The notes below the pieces were generated by a model that saw only the letters and a program-made list of their open reading frames with translations, made no database searches and was not told where the DNA came from. Both the position numbers and the translations under genes were made by a program. 28,800 nucleotides of DNA from JAUSIF01 sp964620215 (GTDB taxonomy: Bacteria; Pseudomonadota; Alphaproteobacteria; Rhizobiales; Xanthobacteraceae). The stretch covers positions 1 to 28,800 of the forward strand of contig CAZUJE010000024.1 in the NCBI GenBank assembly GCA_964620215.1, read 5' to 3'. Shown here in pieces: positions 15,566 through 23,257 of this stretch; positions within the stretch are counted from its first letter, which is position 1; each line of letters opens with the position of its first letter.

Positions 15566-15604
15566 GCTACATCATGGTCCACCCAATGCGGACCATGATG
15601 TAGC
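15566..15604. repeat. Perfect 15-bp inverted repeat between uvrC and pgsA
   Basis: GCTACATCATGGTCC (15566-15580) pairs perfectly with GGACCATGATGTAGC (15590-15604) around 9 bases. On the minus strand it follows the uvrC stop by 58 bases and precedes pgsA by 60. The sequence after it on that strand is GGGTATTTTACC, a poor T-run, while on the plus strand TTCTATTTTT follows. It may be an attenuating or mRNA-processing hairpin, or a mobile palindrome. Confidence 0.75.
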
Positions 15605-15662
15605 TTCTATTTTTGTCGCATTTTCTACTGCGAACCGGCGTCCACTTCACCGGAAAATGCTT

Positions 15663-17663
15663 CTAGTTCGTATGGAAGAAGCCATAGACCGCTTTGGCGG
15701 TGGCGGCATTGATACCGGGAACCGCCTCGAGATCGGCAAGCGAGGCGCGCTCGATCGCCTGCAAGGTTCCGAAATGGCGGAGCAGCGCGCGTTTTCGCGT
15801 CGGGCCGATGCCCTGAATTTCCTGCAAGCCAGAACTGACGATGTCCCTGCTGCGGCGGGCACGATGAGAACCGATCGCAAAGCGATGCGCTTCGTCGCGC
15901 AGCCGCTCCACGAAATAGAGCACCGGGTCCCGCGGCGGCAGGCGGAACGGCTGCCGCTCCGGCATGTGAAAGGTCTCGCGCCCGGCATCACGGTCGACGC
16001 CTTTCGCGACAGCAATAAGACAAAGATCGTTGATGCCGAGATCGGCCAGCACCTCGCGCGCCGCACTGAGCTGGCCGGGGCCGCCGTCGATGATGACGAG
16101 ATCGGGCCAAGGCGATTCCGCGCCGCCGTCGCGGGGAGATTCCGTTATCAGCCGCTTGAAGCGCCGGCGCAGAACCTCGCGCATCATGCCGTAGTCGTCG
16201 CCGGCTGAAATGTCTTCCGAGCGGATATTGAATTTACGGTACTGGTTTTTCACGAAACCTTCCGGCCCCGCGACGATCATCACGCCGACGGCATTGGTGC
16301 CGGTGATGTGACTGTTGTCATAGACCTCGATGCGTCGCGGCGGCAGCGTGAGGCCGAGCACATCCGCGAGTCCCTTCAGATGCCGTGCCTGCGAGGCGGA
16401 TTCCGCAAGGCGGCGTTGCAGCGCGCCTTTGGCGTTCATGGACGCATGTTCGACGAGCGCGCGCTTGTCGCCGCGGGAAGGAACGGAAACTTCGACCTTG
16501 TAGCCTGCGCGGGTGCCGAGCGCTTCTTCCAGCAATTCTGTTTGCGCGATTTCATGGGATAGCAGCACAAGGCGAGGGCTCTGCTTGTCCTCGTAAAATT
16601 GCGCGAGAAAACTTTCCAGCACTTCATTGGGGGACAACGAGCGCGGCGCGCGCGGGTAATAGGCGCGGTCGCCCCAGTTCTGGAAATTGCGGATGAAAAA
16701 TACTTCAATGCAGTTCACGCCGCCTTCCTGATGCACGGCAAATACGTCGGCCTGTTCGATGGTGCGCGGATGCACGCCGCCCGGCTGTGCGCTGATCGCC
16801 GAAAGGGCTGCGATGCGGTCACGCAAAGCGGCGGCGCGTTCGTAATCCTGCGTGTTCGAGGCGGTTTCCATTTCCTGCGCGAGCCGGTCCTGCACGGAGC
16901 GGCTGCGGCCCGAAAGGAAGTCGCGCGCCTCCTCGACCAGCACATTGTATTCCGGCAACGCGATCTCGCCGGTGCAGGGCGCCGAGCAGCGCTTGATCTG
17001 AAACAGCAGACAAGGCCGCGTGCGGCTCTCATACACATTGTCCGAGCAGGAGCGCAGCAGAAACGCGCGCTCGAGCGCGGTGATGGTCCGGTTGACGGCA
17101 CCCGCCGCGGCGAACGGGCCGAAATAATCGCCCTTGCGGCTGCGCGCGCCGCGATGCTTGGAAATCTGCGGAGCCGGGTGATCGCTGGTCAGCAGAATAT
17201 ACGGGAAGGATTTGTCATCCCGCATCAGCACGTTGAAGCGCGGACGGAAGCGCTTGATGAGATTCGCTTCCAGCAACAACGCTTCCGTCTCGGTTTCGGT
17301 CGAGACGAATTCCATCGTCACCGTGACCGCGACCATGCGGGCGATACGGGTGTCGAGGCCGTTGGGGCGGGTGTAGGACAGAACGCGCTTGGCGACGCTC
17401 TTTGCCTTGCCGACGTAGAGAACCTCGCCTTTCGCATCCAGCATGCGATAGACGCCGGCGCTGGTGGGGGCGAGCTTTGCGAAGCGCATGATCGCTTCGC
17501 GGCCGGTGGCGATGCTTTCCGGCGCGGGCGCTTCCTCGGTATCTTCCGGCGGCGTCAATTCAAGAACCGGCTGCTCTTCGCCCGGGACATCGCCTTCCGC
17601 CAGTTCAGGCAGGTCCTGATCCGGCTCGATCTCAGGGTCGATGTCGGTTTTCTTCCGCTCCAT
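15663..17663 (-). CDS. uvrC: Excinuclease ABC subunit C
   Basis: UvrC makes both incisions in nucleotide excision repair after UvrAB loads at damage. The 666 residues show an acidic N-terminal extension (about 1-55, EPDQDLPELAEGDVPGEE), a GIY-YIG nuclease (GVYRML at 70-75, VLYVGKAKSVAKRV at 81-94), the zinc-like Cys region FQIKRCSAPCTG, a UvrB-binding UVR helix (QDYERAAALRDRIAAL), the RNase H-like nuclease (RIEVYDNSHITGTNAVGVMI) and C-terminal tandem HhH motifs (IQGIGPTRKRALLRHFGTL and AVPGINAATAKAVY). It follows the SDR gene by 51 bases. Its partner uvrB is at the end of this window. A 631-codon antisense open frame is a shadow. Confidence 0.97.
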   Translation of the reverse strand: MERKKTDIDPEIEPDQDLPELAEGDVPGEEQPVLELTPPEDTEEAPAPESIATGREAIMRFAKLAPTSAGVYRMLDAKGEVLYVGKAKSVAKRVLSYTRPNGLDTRIARMVAVTVTMEFVSTETETEALLLEANLIKRFRPRFNVLMRDDKSFPYILLTSDHPAPQISKHRGARSRKGDYFGPFAAAGAVNRTITALERAFLLRSCSDNVYESRTRPCLLFQIKRCSAPCTGEIALPEYNVLVEEARDFLSGRSRSVQDRLAQEMETASNTQDYERAAALRDRIAALSAISAQPGGVHPRTIEQADVFAVHQEGGVNCIEVFFIRNFQNWGDRAYYPRAPRSLSPNEVLESFLAQFYEDKQSPRLVLLSHEIAQTELLEEALGTRAGYKVEVSVPSRGDKRALVEHASMNAKGALQRRLAESASQARHLKGLADVLGLTLPPRRIEVYDNSHITGTNAVGVMIVAGPEGFVKNQYRKFNIRSEDISAGDDYGMMREVLRRRFKRLITESPRDGGAESPWPDLVIIDGGPGQLSAAREVLADLGINDLCLIAVAKGVDRDAGRETFHMPERQPFRLPPRDPVLYFVERLRDEAHRFAIGSHRARRSRDIVSSGLQEIQGIGPTRKRALLRHFGTLQAIERASLADLEAVPGINAATAKAVYGFFHTN

Positions 17664-17714
17664 GCCCGGGAAAGTAGGGATTCAAACCGGCAAGGGCCAG
17701 TTAAAATCGCGCGA

Positions 17715-18479
17715 TCACTCGCGCACGCCGTCGATGTCGGGGGTGCGCCAGGCGATGTGCTGGCCGCCGTCAACCGGCACGATGGTTCCGGTGATGCTGG
17801 CGGCGGAGGCAAGGAAAACCACCGCGGCGGCAATTTCTTCCGGCGCCGGACCTTGCTGCAACGGCAGTGCCTTTGTCTGTGCCGCGAAGACCGCGCCGTC
17901 CTGCCGCGAACTTGGCAAAGTGGGACCGGGCGCCACGCCGTTCACCCTGATTTTCGGAGCGAGCGACTGGGCGAGCGTCACGGTCGCGGTGGCGAGGGCG
18001 GATTTGGAAAGCATGTAGGAGAAGAACAGCGGCGTCGGTTTCAGCACGCGCTGGTCGATCACGTTCACGATCGAGGAACCGGCCGGCGCCTGCGCCGCAA
18101 AGGCTTCCGACAGGAACACGGGTGCTGCGAGATTCACCGCGAGCTGCCGGTCCCAGCTCTGGCGATTGAGCGAGCCGATTTCATCCGGCTCGAAAATCGA
18201 GGCGTTGTTCACGAGCAGGGAGAGAGGACCGCTGGCGGCTGCTTCTTTTATGATGCGGGCTGGAGATGCAGGGTCGCCCAGATCGGCAATGACGACCGAG
18301 CCGGTTGCTCCCAGCGACTTCAATTCCGCCAGCAGCGAGTGGGCCTCGTCCTTCGAGCGCCGCGCATGGATCACGACCCCGTATCCGGCGCGTGCAAGTG
18401 CCAGACAGATCGTGCGGCCGATACGCTGCGCGCCGCCGGTCACCAATGCCGTTCCAAATTTCCTGCCTGCGTCCGCCAT
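17715..18479 (-). CDS. SDR oxidoreductase, pteridine-reductase (PTR1/FolM)-like
   Basis: A short-chain dehydrogenase of 254 residues from the ATG at 18479; GGGAG is 4 bases upstream. The cofactor loop is TGGAQRIG (14-21), with HARRS (38-42) favouring NADPH, and LLVNNAS at 88-94. The usual catalytic serine is replaced by Asp142 (NVIDQ), followed by Tyr155 and Lys159 in SYMLSKSALA. That Asp/Tyr/Lys set, plus KIRVNGVAPGPTLPS, is the pattern of pteridine reductase PTR1 and FolM (dihydromonapterin reductase). It probably reduces a pterin or folate; other SDR substrates are not excluded. It sits upstream of uvrC, and moaD/moaE, also pterin-related, are in the same strand block. Confidence 0.8.
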   Translation of the reverse strand: MADAGRKFGTALVTGGAQRIGRTICLALARAGYGVVIHARRSKDEAHSLLAELKSLGATGSVVIADLGDPASPARIIKEAAASGPLSLLVNNASIFEPDEIGSLNRQSWDRQLAVNLAAPVFLSEAFAAQAPAGSSIVNVIDQRVLKPTPLFFSYMLSKSALATATVTLAQSLAPKIRVNGVAPGPTLPSSRQDGAVFAAQTKALPLQQGPAPEEIAAAVVFLASAASITGTIVPVDGGQHIAWRTPDIDGVRE

Positions 18480-18737
18480 CCGACTCCCGATTAACTTTTG
18501 GCGCGCGCTTGCGCCGCCTTGCCGCATCGAAGTGCCATTTTGAACCAGAGTCCGCCATTCATGAAAGCGCCCTTGTTTGGCCGGTTTCCGGTCAAGCCCG
18601 CGCCTATCTCAACCATTCATTAAGCGTGTTCGCAACGAGGGCCGATCCGCGCTCGTCCGTTAATGAATCCAATTCTCCTAAAAGTTTAGATTTCCCCTGA
18701 ATGGAACGGTCAGGACGATCGTGACGAGGAGGCCTAC

Positions 18738-19361
18738 GTGAAGAAGATCATGCTCGCGGCTGCTGCCGTGCTTACGGTGTCTGCACCCGCATTTGCAGGC
18801 GATCTGCCGGTGCGCCGCTCGACTCCTTATTATGCGCCCGAACCCGCGCGCCAGCTGTTCAACTGGAGCGGATTCTATGTGGGCGGCAACGCCGGTTATG
18901 GATGGGGCAGCGCGCTCGGCGCCGATCCAAGCGGTTATCTGCTCGGCTTGCAGGCAGGATACAATTTCTTCGTCGCCAGCAACGTGCTCGCCGGCATCGA
19001 AACCGACATCTCGATCACCAGCATCGAGGGCTCCAATGCGGGCAATACGATCTCGCTGGATTACCTCGGCACGGTGCGAGGCCGTCTCGGCATGACGATG
19101 GACCGTTTCTACCTCTACGGCACCGCCGGTCTTGCTTACGGCCGCGGCGACCTTGAAAACGCAGGCCTGTCGAACAAGCAGACCCATGTGGGCTGGACCG
19201 CGGGCCTAGGCGTTGAAGCCCTGATCGCGCCGAACGTCACCGCCCGCCTCGAATATCTCTATGCCGATCTCGGCAAGGAAACCTATCAAACCGCCGGCGG
19301 CCCCGTGCGCACCAGCATCGACACCAGCATGATCCGCATGGGCATGAACTATAAGTTCTGA
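18738..19361 (+). CDS. Outer membrane beta-barrel protein, Omp25/Omp31 family
   Basis: The 207-residue precursor has a signal peptide (1-20, cut after SAPAFA) and an eight-stranded barrel of the porin-like OmpA/Omp25 type. Typical are NWSGFYVGGNAGYGWG (42-57), GYLLGLQAGYNFFVASN, LGTVRGRLGMTMDRFYLYGT, GLAYGRGD, and the final strand RMGMNYKF ending in Phe, the BAM signal. The start is GTG at 18738, 5 bases after a perfect AGGAGG. A strong terminator follows. It is monocistronic and probably highly expressed. Function: structural outer membrane protein; no transport role can be read. Confidence 0.93.
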   Translation: MKKIMLAAAAVLTVSAPAFAGDLPVRRSTPYYAPEPARQLFNWSGFYVGGNAGYGWGSALGADPSGYLLGLQAGYNFFVASNVLAGIETDISITSIEGSNAGNTISLDYLGTVRGRLGMTMDRFYLYGTAGLAYGRGDLENAGLSNKQTHVGWTAGLGVEALIAPNVTARLEYLYADLGKETYQTAGGPVRTSIDTSMIRMGMNYKF

Positions 19362-19382
19362 TCCATTGCTGACCTGAAATAC

Positions 19383-19411
19383 AAAAGCCCCGGTTTTCGC
19401 CGGGGCTTTTT
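19383..19411 (+). terminator. Intrinsic terminator of the outer membrane protein gene
   Basis: AAAAGCCCCGG (19383-19393) and CCGGGGCTTTT (19400-19410) form a perfect 11-bp stem with a 6-base loop, followed by more T on the plus strand. It lies 21 bases after the omp stop. Flanking A/T runs allow use in both directions, serving also the convergent GST gene. Confidence 0.92.
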
Positions 19412-19432
19412 TGTTTTGGCGTCCGTGGAAAA

Positions 19433-20047
19433 TTATCCCGCGGGCTTGGTGGCGGCGAACGAGGGCACTTTCGCCGCGAATTCATCCAGCCATTTCACCA
19501 GCTTTGGATGTTTCGAGCGCCAGGCGCCTTCGAAACGGAAATCGTAATAACCGAGTGCTGCCGCTACCGCGAGGTGGCCGGCATGGATCATCGGCCCGAA
19601 AGCCGGCGGATCTTTCTCCAGCGTATCGAAGGCGCGGGCAACCTTGCCGGCCTGGTGATCTACCCATTTCTCCACGCGCTTGTCTTCGGGCCGGAAACGC
19701 TTCTCGTAAATCTGCAATACGCCGGCATCCATGATGCCGTCGCCGAGCGCCTGCATGCGCAAAGCCAACACACGCTCTTTTCCCTTCGCTGGAATGATCT
19801 TTCCGCCGCCCGCCTGCTCGTCGAGATAATCGAGGATTACGCGCGAGTCGTAGATCGCGGTGCCGTCCTCAAGCAGCAGCGTCGGAATTTTTCCAAGCGG
19901 GTTTTGATTGCGGACGCTGTCGCTTGCGTCCATGGTGTCGGAAGGGTCGATCTTTACGCGGCCGGTCATCCCGACAAGATCGATTGCCATCCTGACCTTT
20001 CGCACGAAAGGCGAGGAGGGCGACGCCCGCAGAACAAGCATCGTCAT
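19433..20047 (-). CDS. Glutathione S-transferase family protein
   Basis: The 204-residue protein has an N-terminal thioredoxin-like domain (1-78) and a helical C-terminal domain. Seen are LVLRASPSSPFVRKVRMAID, NPLGKIPTLLLEDGTAIYDS with the cis-Pro and the glutathione-binding Asp-Ser pair, and the C-terminal motif GHLAVAAALGYYDFRF close to the usual N-cap box. The SPSSPF turn offers a Ser rather than Tyr or Cys as catalytic residue, as in the YibF-like group. The substrate is unknown. It is convergent with the omp gene and 36 bases downstream of the cold-shock gene. Confidence 0.9.
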   Translation of the reverse strand: MTMLVLRASPSSPFVRKVRMAIDLVGMTGRVKIDPSDTMDASDSVRNQNPLGKIPTLLLEDGTAIYDSRVILDYLDEQAGGGKIIPAKGKERVLALRMQALGDGIMDAGVLQIYEKRFRPEDKRVEKWVDHQAGKVARAFDTLEKDPPAFGPMIHAGHLAVAAALGYYDFRFEGAWRSKHPKLVKWLDEFAAKVPSFAATKPAG

Positions 20048-20083
20048 GCTTCGTTTAATCCCTTGATGGCCGTCTAGTCCGCT

Positions 20084-20296
20084 TCAGGCGGGCTTGAGGT
20101 TGACTGCCTTTGGACCTTTTCCGCGGCTGTCCGGCTCCACGTCGAAGGTCACGCGCTGTCCTTCGGCAAGCTGCCCGAGGCCGGAATTGGTGACGGCGGA
20201 GATGTGAACGAACACATCGCGGCTGCCATCGTCCGGTTTGATGAATCCAAAGCCTTTGTCGTTATTAAAGAACTTCACAGTGCCGCTGATCGGCAT
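20084..20296 (-). CDS. Cold-shock protein (CspA family)
   Basis: A single cold-shock domain of 70 residues that binds single-stranded RNA/DNA. RNP1 is KGFGFI (14-19) and RNP2 DVFVH (27-31); the aromatic FF at 9-10 also fits. GGGGA lies before the ATG. In place of the more usual KGPQAANV the C-terminus reads KGPKAVNLKPA. A hairpin with A/T-rich loop is in the leader, so leader-mediated control is possible. It may also be cotranscribed with rlmJ upstream (110 bases away) and gst downstream. Confidence 0.96.
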   Translation of the reverse strand: MPISGTVKFFNNDKGFGFIKPDDGSRDVFVHISAVTNSGLGQLAEGQRVTFDVEPDSRGKGPKAVNLKPA

Positions 20297-20328
20297 TTCC
20301 CCATTCCCCCGCTCGTTTTTTGTCTTTA

Positions 20329-20353
20329 GGTCTCTGTTTTTTAGTTTGAGACC
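20329..20353 (-). promoter_or_regulatory. Hairpin in the cold-shock gene leader
   Basis: GGTCTC (20329-20334) and GAGACC (20348-20353) are inverted arms around a 13-base A/T-rich loop, 33 bases before the csp start codon. There is no T-run after it on the minus strand, so a leader structure is more likely than an rlmJ terminator. Confidence 0.4.
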
Positions 20354-20406
20354 CTACTTTCCTAAATCATCGGGGCGGTTCTGGAAAGCGGGTTGATTTA
20401 AGCTGG

Positions 20407-21255
20407 TCAAAGCTCTCCGGCGATCCATTCCAGCCGTTGCGCGGTTGCAACATCGCGCTGCAACGATTCCCGCAAAGCGGGTAAAATGTCCCGCATTTCC
20501 GCTTCCAGTTTCCATGGCGGGTTCACCGCGATCAGCCCGCAACCGGCGAGAGGTCCGTCCGCCCGCGGTCTGGCGATGTGAAATTCGATGCGGAGAATTT
20601 TCGGGATGCCGAGGCGCTTGAGCCGCTTTGTAAAATTCTCCACGTCTGTAATGTTTTTTACAGGATACCAGAGCAGATAGATGCCGGAGGCGAAGCGGTG
20701 ATGCGCCTCCGCCAGCCCTTGCTCCATCCGCTCGAATTCTCCCGGTTCCTCGAAGGGCGGATCGACCAGCACCAGACCGCGCCGCTCCGGCGGCGGCAGA
20801 AATGCCTTCAGCGCGGTCCAGCCATCCATCTCGCTGATTTTCACGCGGCGGTCGTTGCCCGAATTTTTTCGGAGGGCGGCGCGTTCTTCCGGATGCAGCT
20901 CGCAGAAAATCATCTGGTCTTGCGCGCGGCACATCGCGCGAACGATGGCGGGTGAGCCGGGGTAAAACTTCAGTTCGCCGGAATTTTCCTTGCGGACGAG
21001 ATCGAGATAGGGCGCCAACAATCCAGCGGCTTCGCCTCTAAGCGTTTTCCCGAGAATTTTCCCGATCCCGCCGCGCCATTCCCCGGTTTTGCCGGCTTTC
21101 CCGCTTTCAAGGTCGTAGCGGCCGGCACCGGCGTGGGTGTCGATGACGCGGAAGGGAGCCTCCTTCTCGCGCAGATGCAGCAGCACGCGCGTCAATACGG
21201 CGTGTTTCAGCACATCGGCGAAATTTCCGGCGTGGAAGGCGTGGCGATAGTTCAC
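20407..21255 (-). CDS. rlmJ: 23S rRNA (adenine-2030-N6)-methyltransferase
   Basis: RlmJ methylates A2030 of 23S rRNA. The 282-residue protein opens with the family signature NYRHAFHAGNFADVLKHA (2-19), then the SAM motif FRVIDTHAGAGRYDL (35-49), FCELHPEE and the catalytic motif VLVDPPFEE (162-170, Asp165). The start is GTG at 21255, the only choice that keeps the family N-terminus; AAG directly before it is a poor binding site, suggesting coupling to RNase T2, whose stop is 15 bases upstream. In E. coli, loss of rlmJ has mild effects, and rlmJ is linked to use of extracellular DNA (comJ name). Confidence 0.95.
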   Translation of the reverse strand: MNYRHAFHAGNFADVLKHAVLTRVLLHLREKEAPFRVIDTHAGAGRYDLESGKAGKTGEWRGGIGKILGKTLRGEAAGLLAPYLDLVRKENSGELKFYPGSPAIVRAMCRAQDQMIFCELHPEERAALRKNSGNDRRVKISEMDGWTALKAFLPPPERRGLVLVDPPFEEPGEFERMEQGLAEAHHRFASGIYLLWYPVKNITDVENFTKRLKRLGIPKILRIEFHIARPRADGPLAGCGLIAVNPPWKLEAEMRDILPALRESLQRDVATAQRLEWIAGEL

Positions 21256-21270
21256 CTTGAAACGGGATCG

Positions 21271-21936
21271 CTAACCGCCGCGGACCGGCGGCATCACGAT
21301 GCGCGGCGTGCGGCAGGCGCGCCGTTCCACTTCCGGACAGGCGCGGAATTCATAATCGCGGCTCATGCAAATGCGTACTTCATGCAGGCGGCGGTTATCG
21401 CAAGTCACCGAAATCATATCGGACTTCAGGTTTTTGTTCGCCTCGATGAAAGCTTCCTCGACCTCGGCCGGCGCCACCATGGTGTAATCGTCCATGCGGC
21501 CGAAGCGTTCGGGAATCACGATGCGGTTGCGCGCGAAGCGGACCGCCTCGAAATATTCCTGCGCGCTCAGGCCGGAACAGGTGCCGTGCGTGCGCCATTC
21601 ATGGATGATGAGCCCGCGCGCGGGCATCAGCGGCAACATCGACTGGATCAGCGCTTCGGGAATGAACGGGGCCGGGTTGACGCAGTTCTGCGGGTAGCCG
21701 CGCTCGAATTGCGGCCACAGGCCATGCACCACGAACGCATAAGGCCGCTGGCTGTTGCATTGTTCGTTGCTACGGCGGCGTCCTTTCTCGGACTCCGCTT
21801 CGCAGTAGGAAGGCGACCAGGACAGCGTCAGCAGGTAGAAATCGAAACGGCCCGGCTCGTTTTGCCGTTGCGCGGACGCGGAGCCCGCCATGCAGGCGAG
21901 CGCCGCGAATGCAACAACAAGCCGCGCCAGTTTCAT
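21271..21936 (-). CDS. Secreted ribonuclease T2
   Basis: RNase T2 enzymes cut RNA through 2',3'-cyclic phosphates in periplasm or outside the cell. From the ATG at 21936 the precursor has 221 residues, with signal peptide 1-22 (GSASA then Q). Both active-site boxes are intact: CAS1 FVVHGLWPQ with His71 and CAS2 IIHEWRTHGTCS with His112, Glu113, His117. Several cysteines (45, 60, 85, 120) could pair. The longer frame to 21954 is less likely because the ATG at 21936 overlaps the upstream stop as ATGA. It is coupled to the four-cysteine secreted protein gene and followed by rlmJ, so two RNA-acting enzymes share an operon. Confidence 0.95.
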   Translation of the reverse strand: MKLARLVVAFAALACMAGSASAQRQNEPGRFDFYLLTLSWSPSYCEAESEKGRRRSNEQCNSQRPYAFVVHGLWPQFERGYPQNCVNPAPFIPEALIQSMLPLMPARGLIIHEWRTHGTCSGLSAQEYFEAVRFARNRIVIPERFGRMDDYTMVAPAEVEEAFIEANKNLKSDMISVTCDNRRLHEVRICMSRDYEFRACPEVERRACRTPRIVMPPVRGG

Positions 21937-22379
21937 GGAAGGGCTGCCCGGCAATACGGGCCGTAGGCACGATTGCGGTCATAGCCGGAAACGCACCATT
22001 CCACGCCCCAGCCGATTCCGGCGAAGCCGGTTTTCTCGCCGATGGCGTAGGCGATGTAGGTCTCCTTGCCGTCGTTCATCCGGACCTTCGCGGCGCAGTG
22101 CCGCCGCGGAATGAAATCCGGCCCCCACGGGCGATAGGCGATTTCCTTCACTTCCTCGATCTTGCCGATATAGGCGCCGGAGCCCCAGTAACGGCGCTCC
22201 TTGTAGGCGAAGCGCAGGTTGATCTTGCCGAGCGTCCAGGGATTGTCACAGGCCGGAATAATTCCGTGATGGAAGGGCAGGAAGCCGCCGCCGCGGCGGC
22301 TTTGCGCTTCGGCGGGCGCTATCGCCGACAACACACCGAATACCAACCCCAATACCGCCAAGACCAAACGCATTTTCAT
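21933..22379 (-). CDS. Secreted protein of unknown function with four cysteines
   Basis: I do not recognise a family. The 148-residue precursor has a signal peptide (1-25, APAEA before QSRRGG). The mature part has cysteines at 44, 95, 129 and 143, spaced as for two disulfides, and beta-looking segments: INLRFAYKERRYWGSG, VKEIAYRPWGPDFIPRRHC, YIAYAIGEKTGFAG and GWGVEWCVSGYDRNRAYG. GGGAG lies 6 bases before the ATG at 22379. Its stop overlaps the RNase T2 start by four bases, so the two are translated together and both exported; a partner or inhibitor role is possible but only inferred from this. Confidence 0.82.
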   Translation of the reverse strand: MKMRLVLAVLGLVFGVLSAIAPAEAQSRRGGGFLPFHHGIIPACDNPWTLGKINLRFAYKERRYWGSGAYIGKIEEVKEIAYRPWGPDFIPRRHCAAKVRMNDGKETYIAYAIGEKTGFAGIGWGVEWCVSGYDRNRAYGPYCRAALP

Positions 22380-22534
22380 GAAGCACTCCCTGAATTGGCG
22401 CGACGATGAAACCAGCGCGGGCGCGGGTCAAGCGCGCAGAAAGCCTGACCCGTTTTCGCCCTGGAGCCATGCAAGTTTGGCCCTTGCGCTTGCCGGTCAG
22501 CTTTTCTAGCTTCCCGGCAAATATGGAGCGAAGC

Positions 22535-23098
22535 ATGTTCGTCCTCGGGACAAAGACTGAGCGGTTTGTGGCGTTGGCGCTGGCTGCCCTGATGGCGGCG
22601 ACGCGGATTCATCATTTCGGCATCGGCGCCATTGCGCCGGATGCCTCGACCGCCGTTTTCTTCCTGGCCGGCCTGATGCTCGGCAGCCCGCTCTATATTC
22701 TCGCTTTCTCCGCGCTTGCGGTGGCGCTCGATATGATTGCGCTGGGGCCGCTCGCCGTTTCCGACGCCTGCATGAGCGCAGGTTACTGGTTGTTGTTCGC
22801 GGGCTATGCGGCGCTGTGGTTCGCCGGGCGCATCGCGCGCACCACCGCGCGTCTGGATTTGCTTGCCGCGGGGAAGCTGCTGGTCCTCGCATCCATCGGG
22901 GTCGTTGTTTTCTTCTTCCTGTCGAATGTCGGCTATTACTTCGGCAGCGAGTATGCCTCGCTGAGCGCGCAGGAATACGCCGCGCGCGTGAGCCGCTACC
23001 TGCCGTTTTACTGGCTGGTCACGGTGGCCTATGCCGCCGCCGGTATCGCGGTGTTTGCGCTGGCCACCCGCAAGCGCGCTATTTTCGCGCCTCGCTGA
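22535..23098 (+). CDS. Six-helix membrane protein, possible BtuM-like cobalamin transporter (S-component type)
   Basis: The ATG at 22535 has GGAG 6 bases upstream and gives 187 residues. Membrane segments can be drawn at about 10-23, 36-50, 52-71, 81-99, 108-131 and 157-177. Size and six helices fit S-components of ECF transporters. A single cysteine, Cys79 in LAVSDACMSAGYW, lies between segments 3 and 4; BtuM proteins of Gram-negative bacteria have an essential cobalt-ligating cysteine (Cys80 in the Thiobacillus protein) in that loop. PDASTAVFFLAGLMLGSP at 35-52 is the most motif-like stretch. No ECF ATPase or T subunit and no obvious cobalamin riboswitch are nearby. The family assignment is tentative; membrane nature is certain. 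The frame is open to 22406 but without a binding site. Confidence 0.7.
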   Translation: MFVLGTKTERFVALALAALMAATRIHHFGIGAIAPDASTAVFFLAGLMLGSPLYILAFSALAVALDMIALGPLAVSDACMSAGYWLLFAGYAALWFAGRIARTTARLDLLAAGKLLVLASIGVVVFFFLSNVGYYFGSEYASLSAQEYAARVSRYLPFYWLVTVAYAAAGIAVFALATRKRAIFAPR

Positions 23099-23130
23099 AA
23101 ATCAATCGGTATTTTCCGGCCTGTTTTCAG

Positions 23131-23145
23131 GGTGGATAATCCACC
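23131..23145. promoter_or_regulatory. 15-base palindrome before the glycine-zipper gene
   Basis: GGTGGAT-A-ATCCACC is a perfect hyphenated palindrome 32 bases after the preceding stop and 112 before the next ATG. Without a T-run it looks more like a protein-binding site than a terminator. Confidence 0.4.
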
Positions 23146-23257
23146 TTGGCTTCGTTTTCATTTGCTAGAATGGAACCCGCGAGTTCGACTTTGTCTAATC
23201 GCCGGGCATAAGCCCCCATGCGCGGCGGAGGCAAACGGGGGCCATGGAGAGTGGTCG

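Noticed and set aside
16599..18494. 631-codon open frame on the plus strand
   Set aside because: It is antisense to uvrC and the SDR gene, spans the gap between them, and shows no recognisable domain.
18703..18728. GGAAC before the outer membrane protein gene as an EcfG promoter
   Set aside because: The -10 place reads ACGA or CGAG, and transcription would begin at the start codon, losing the AGGAGG site.
23172..23197. GGAAC before the glycine-zipper gene as an EcfG promoter
   Set aside because: No CGTT-like -10 at 15-17 bases; best match is two of four.
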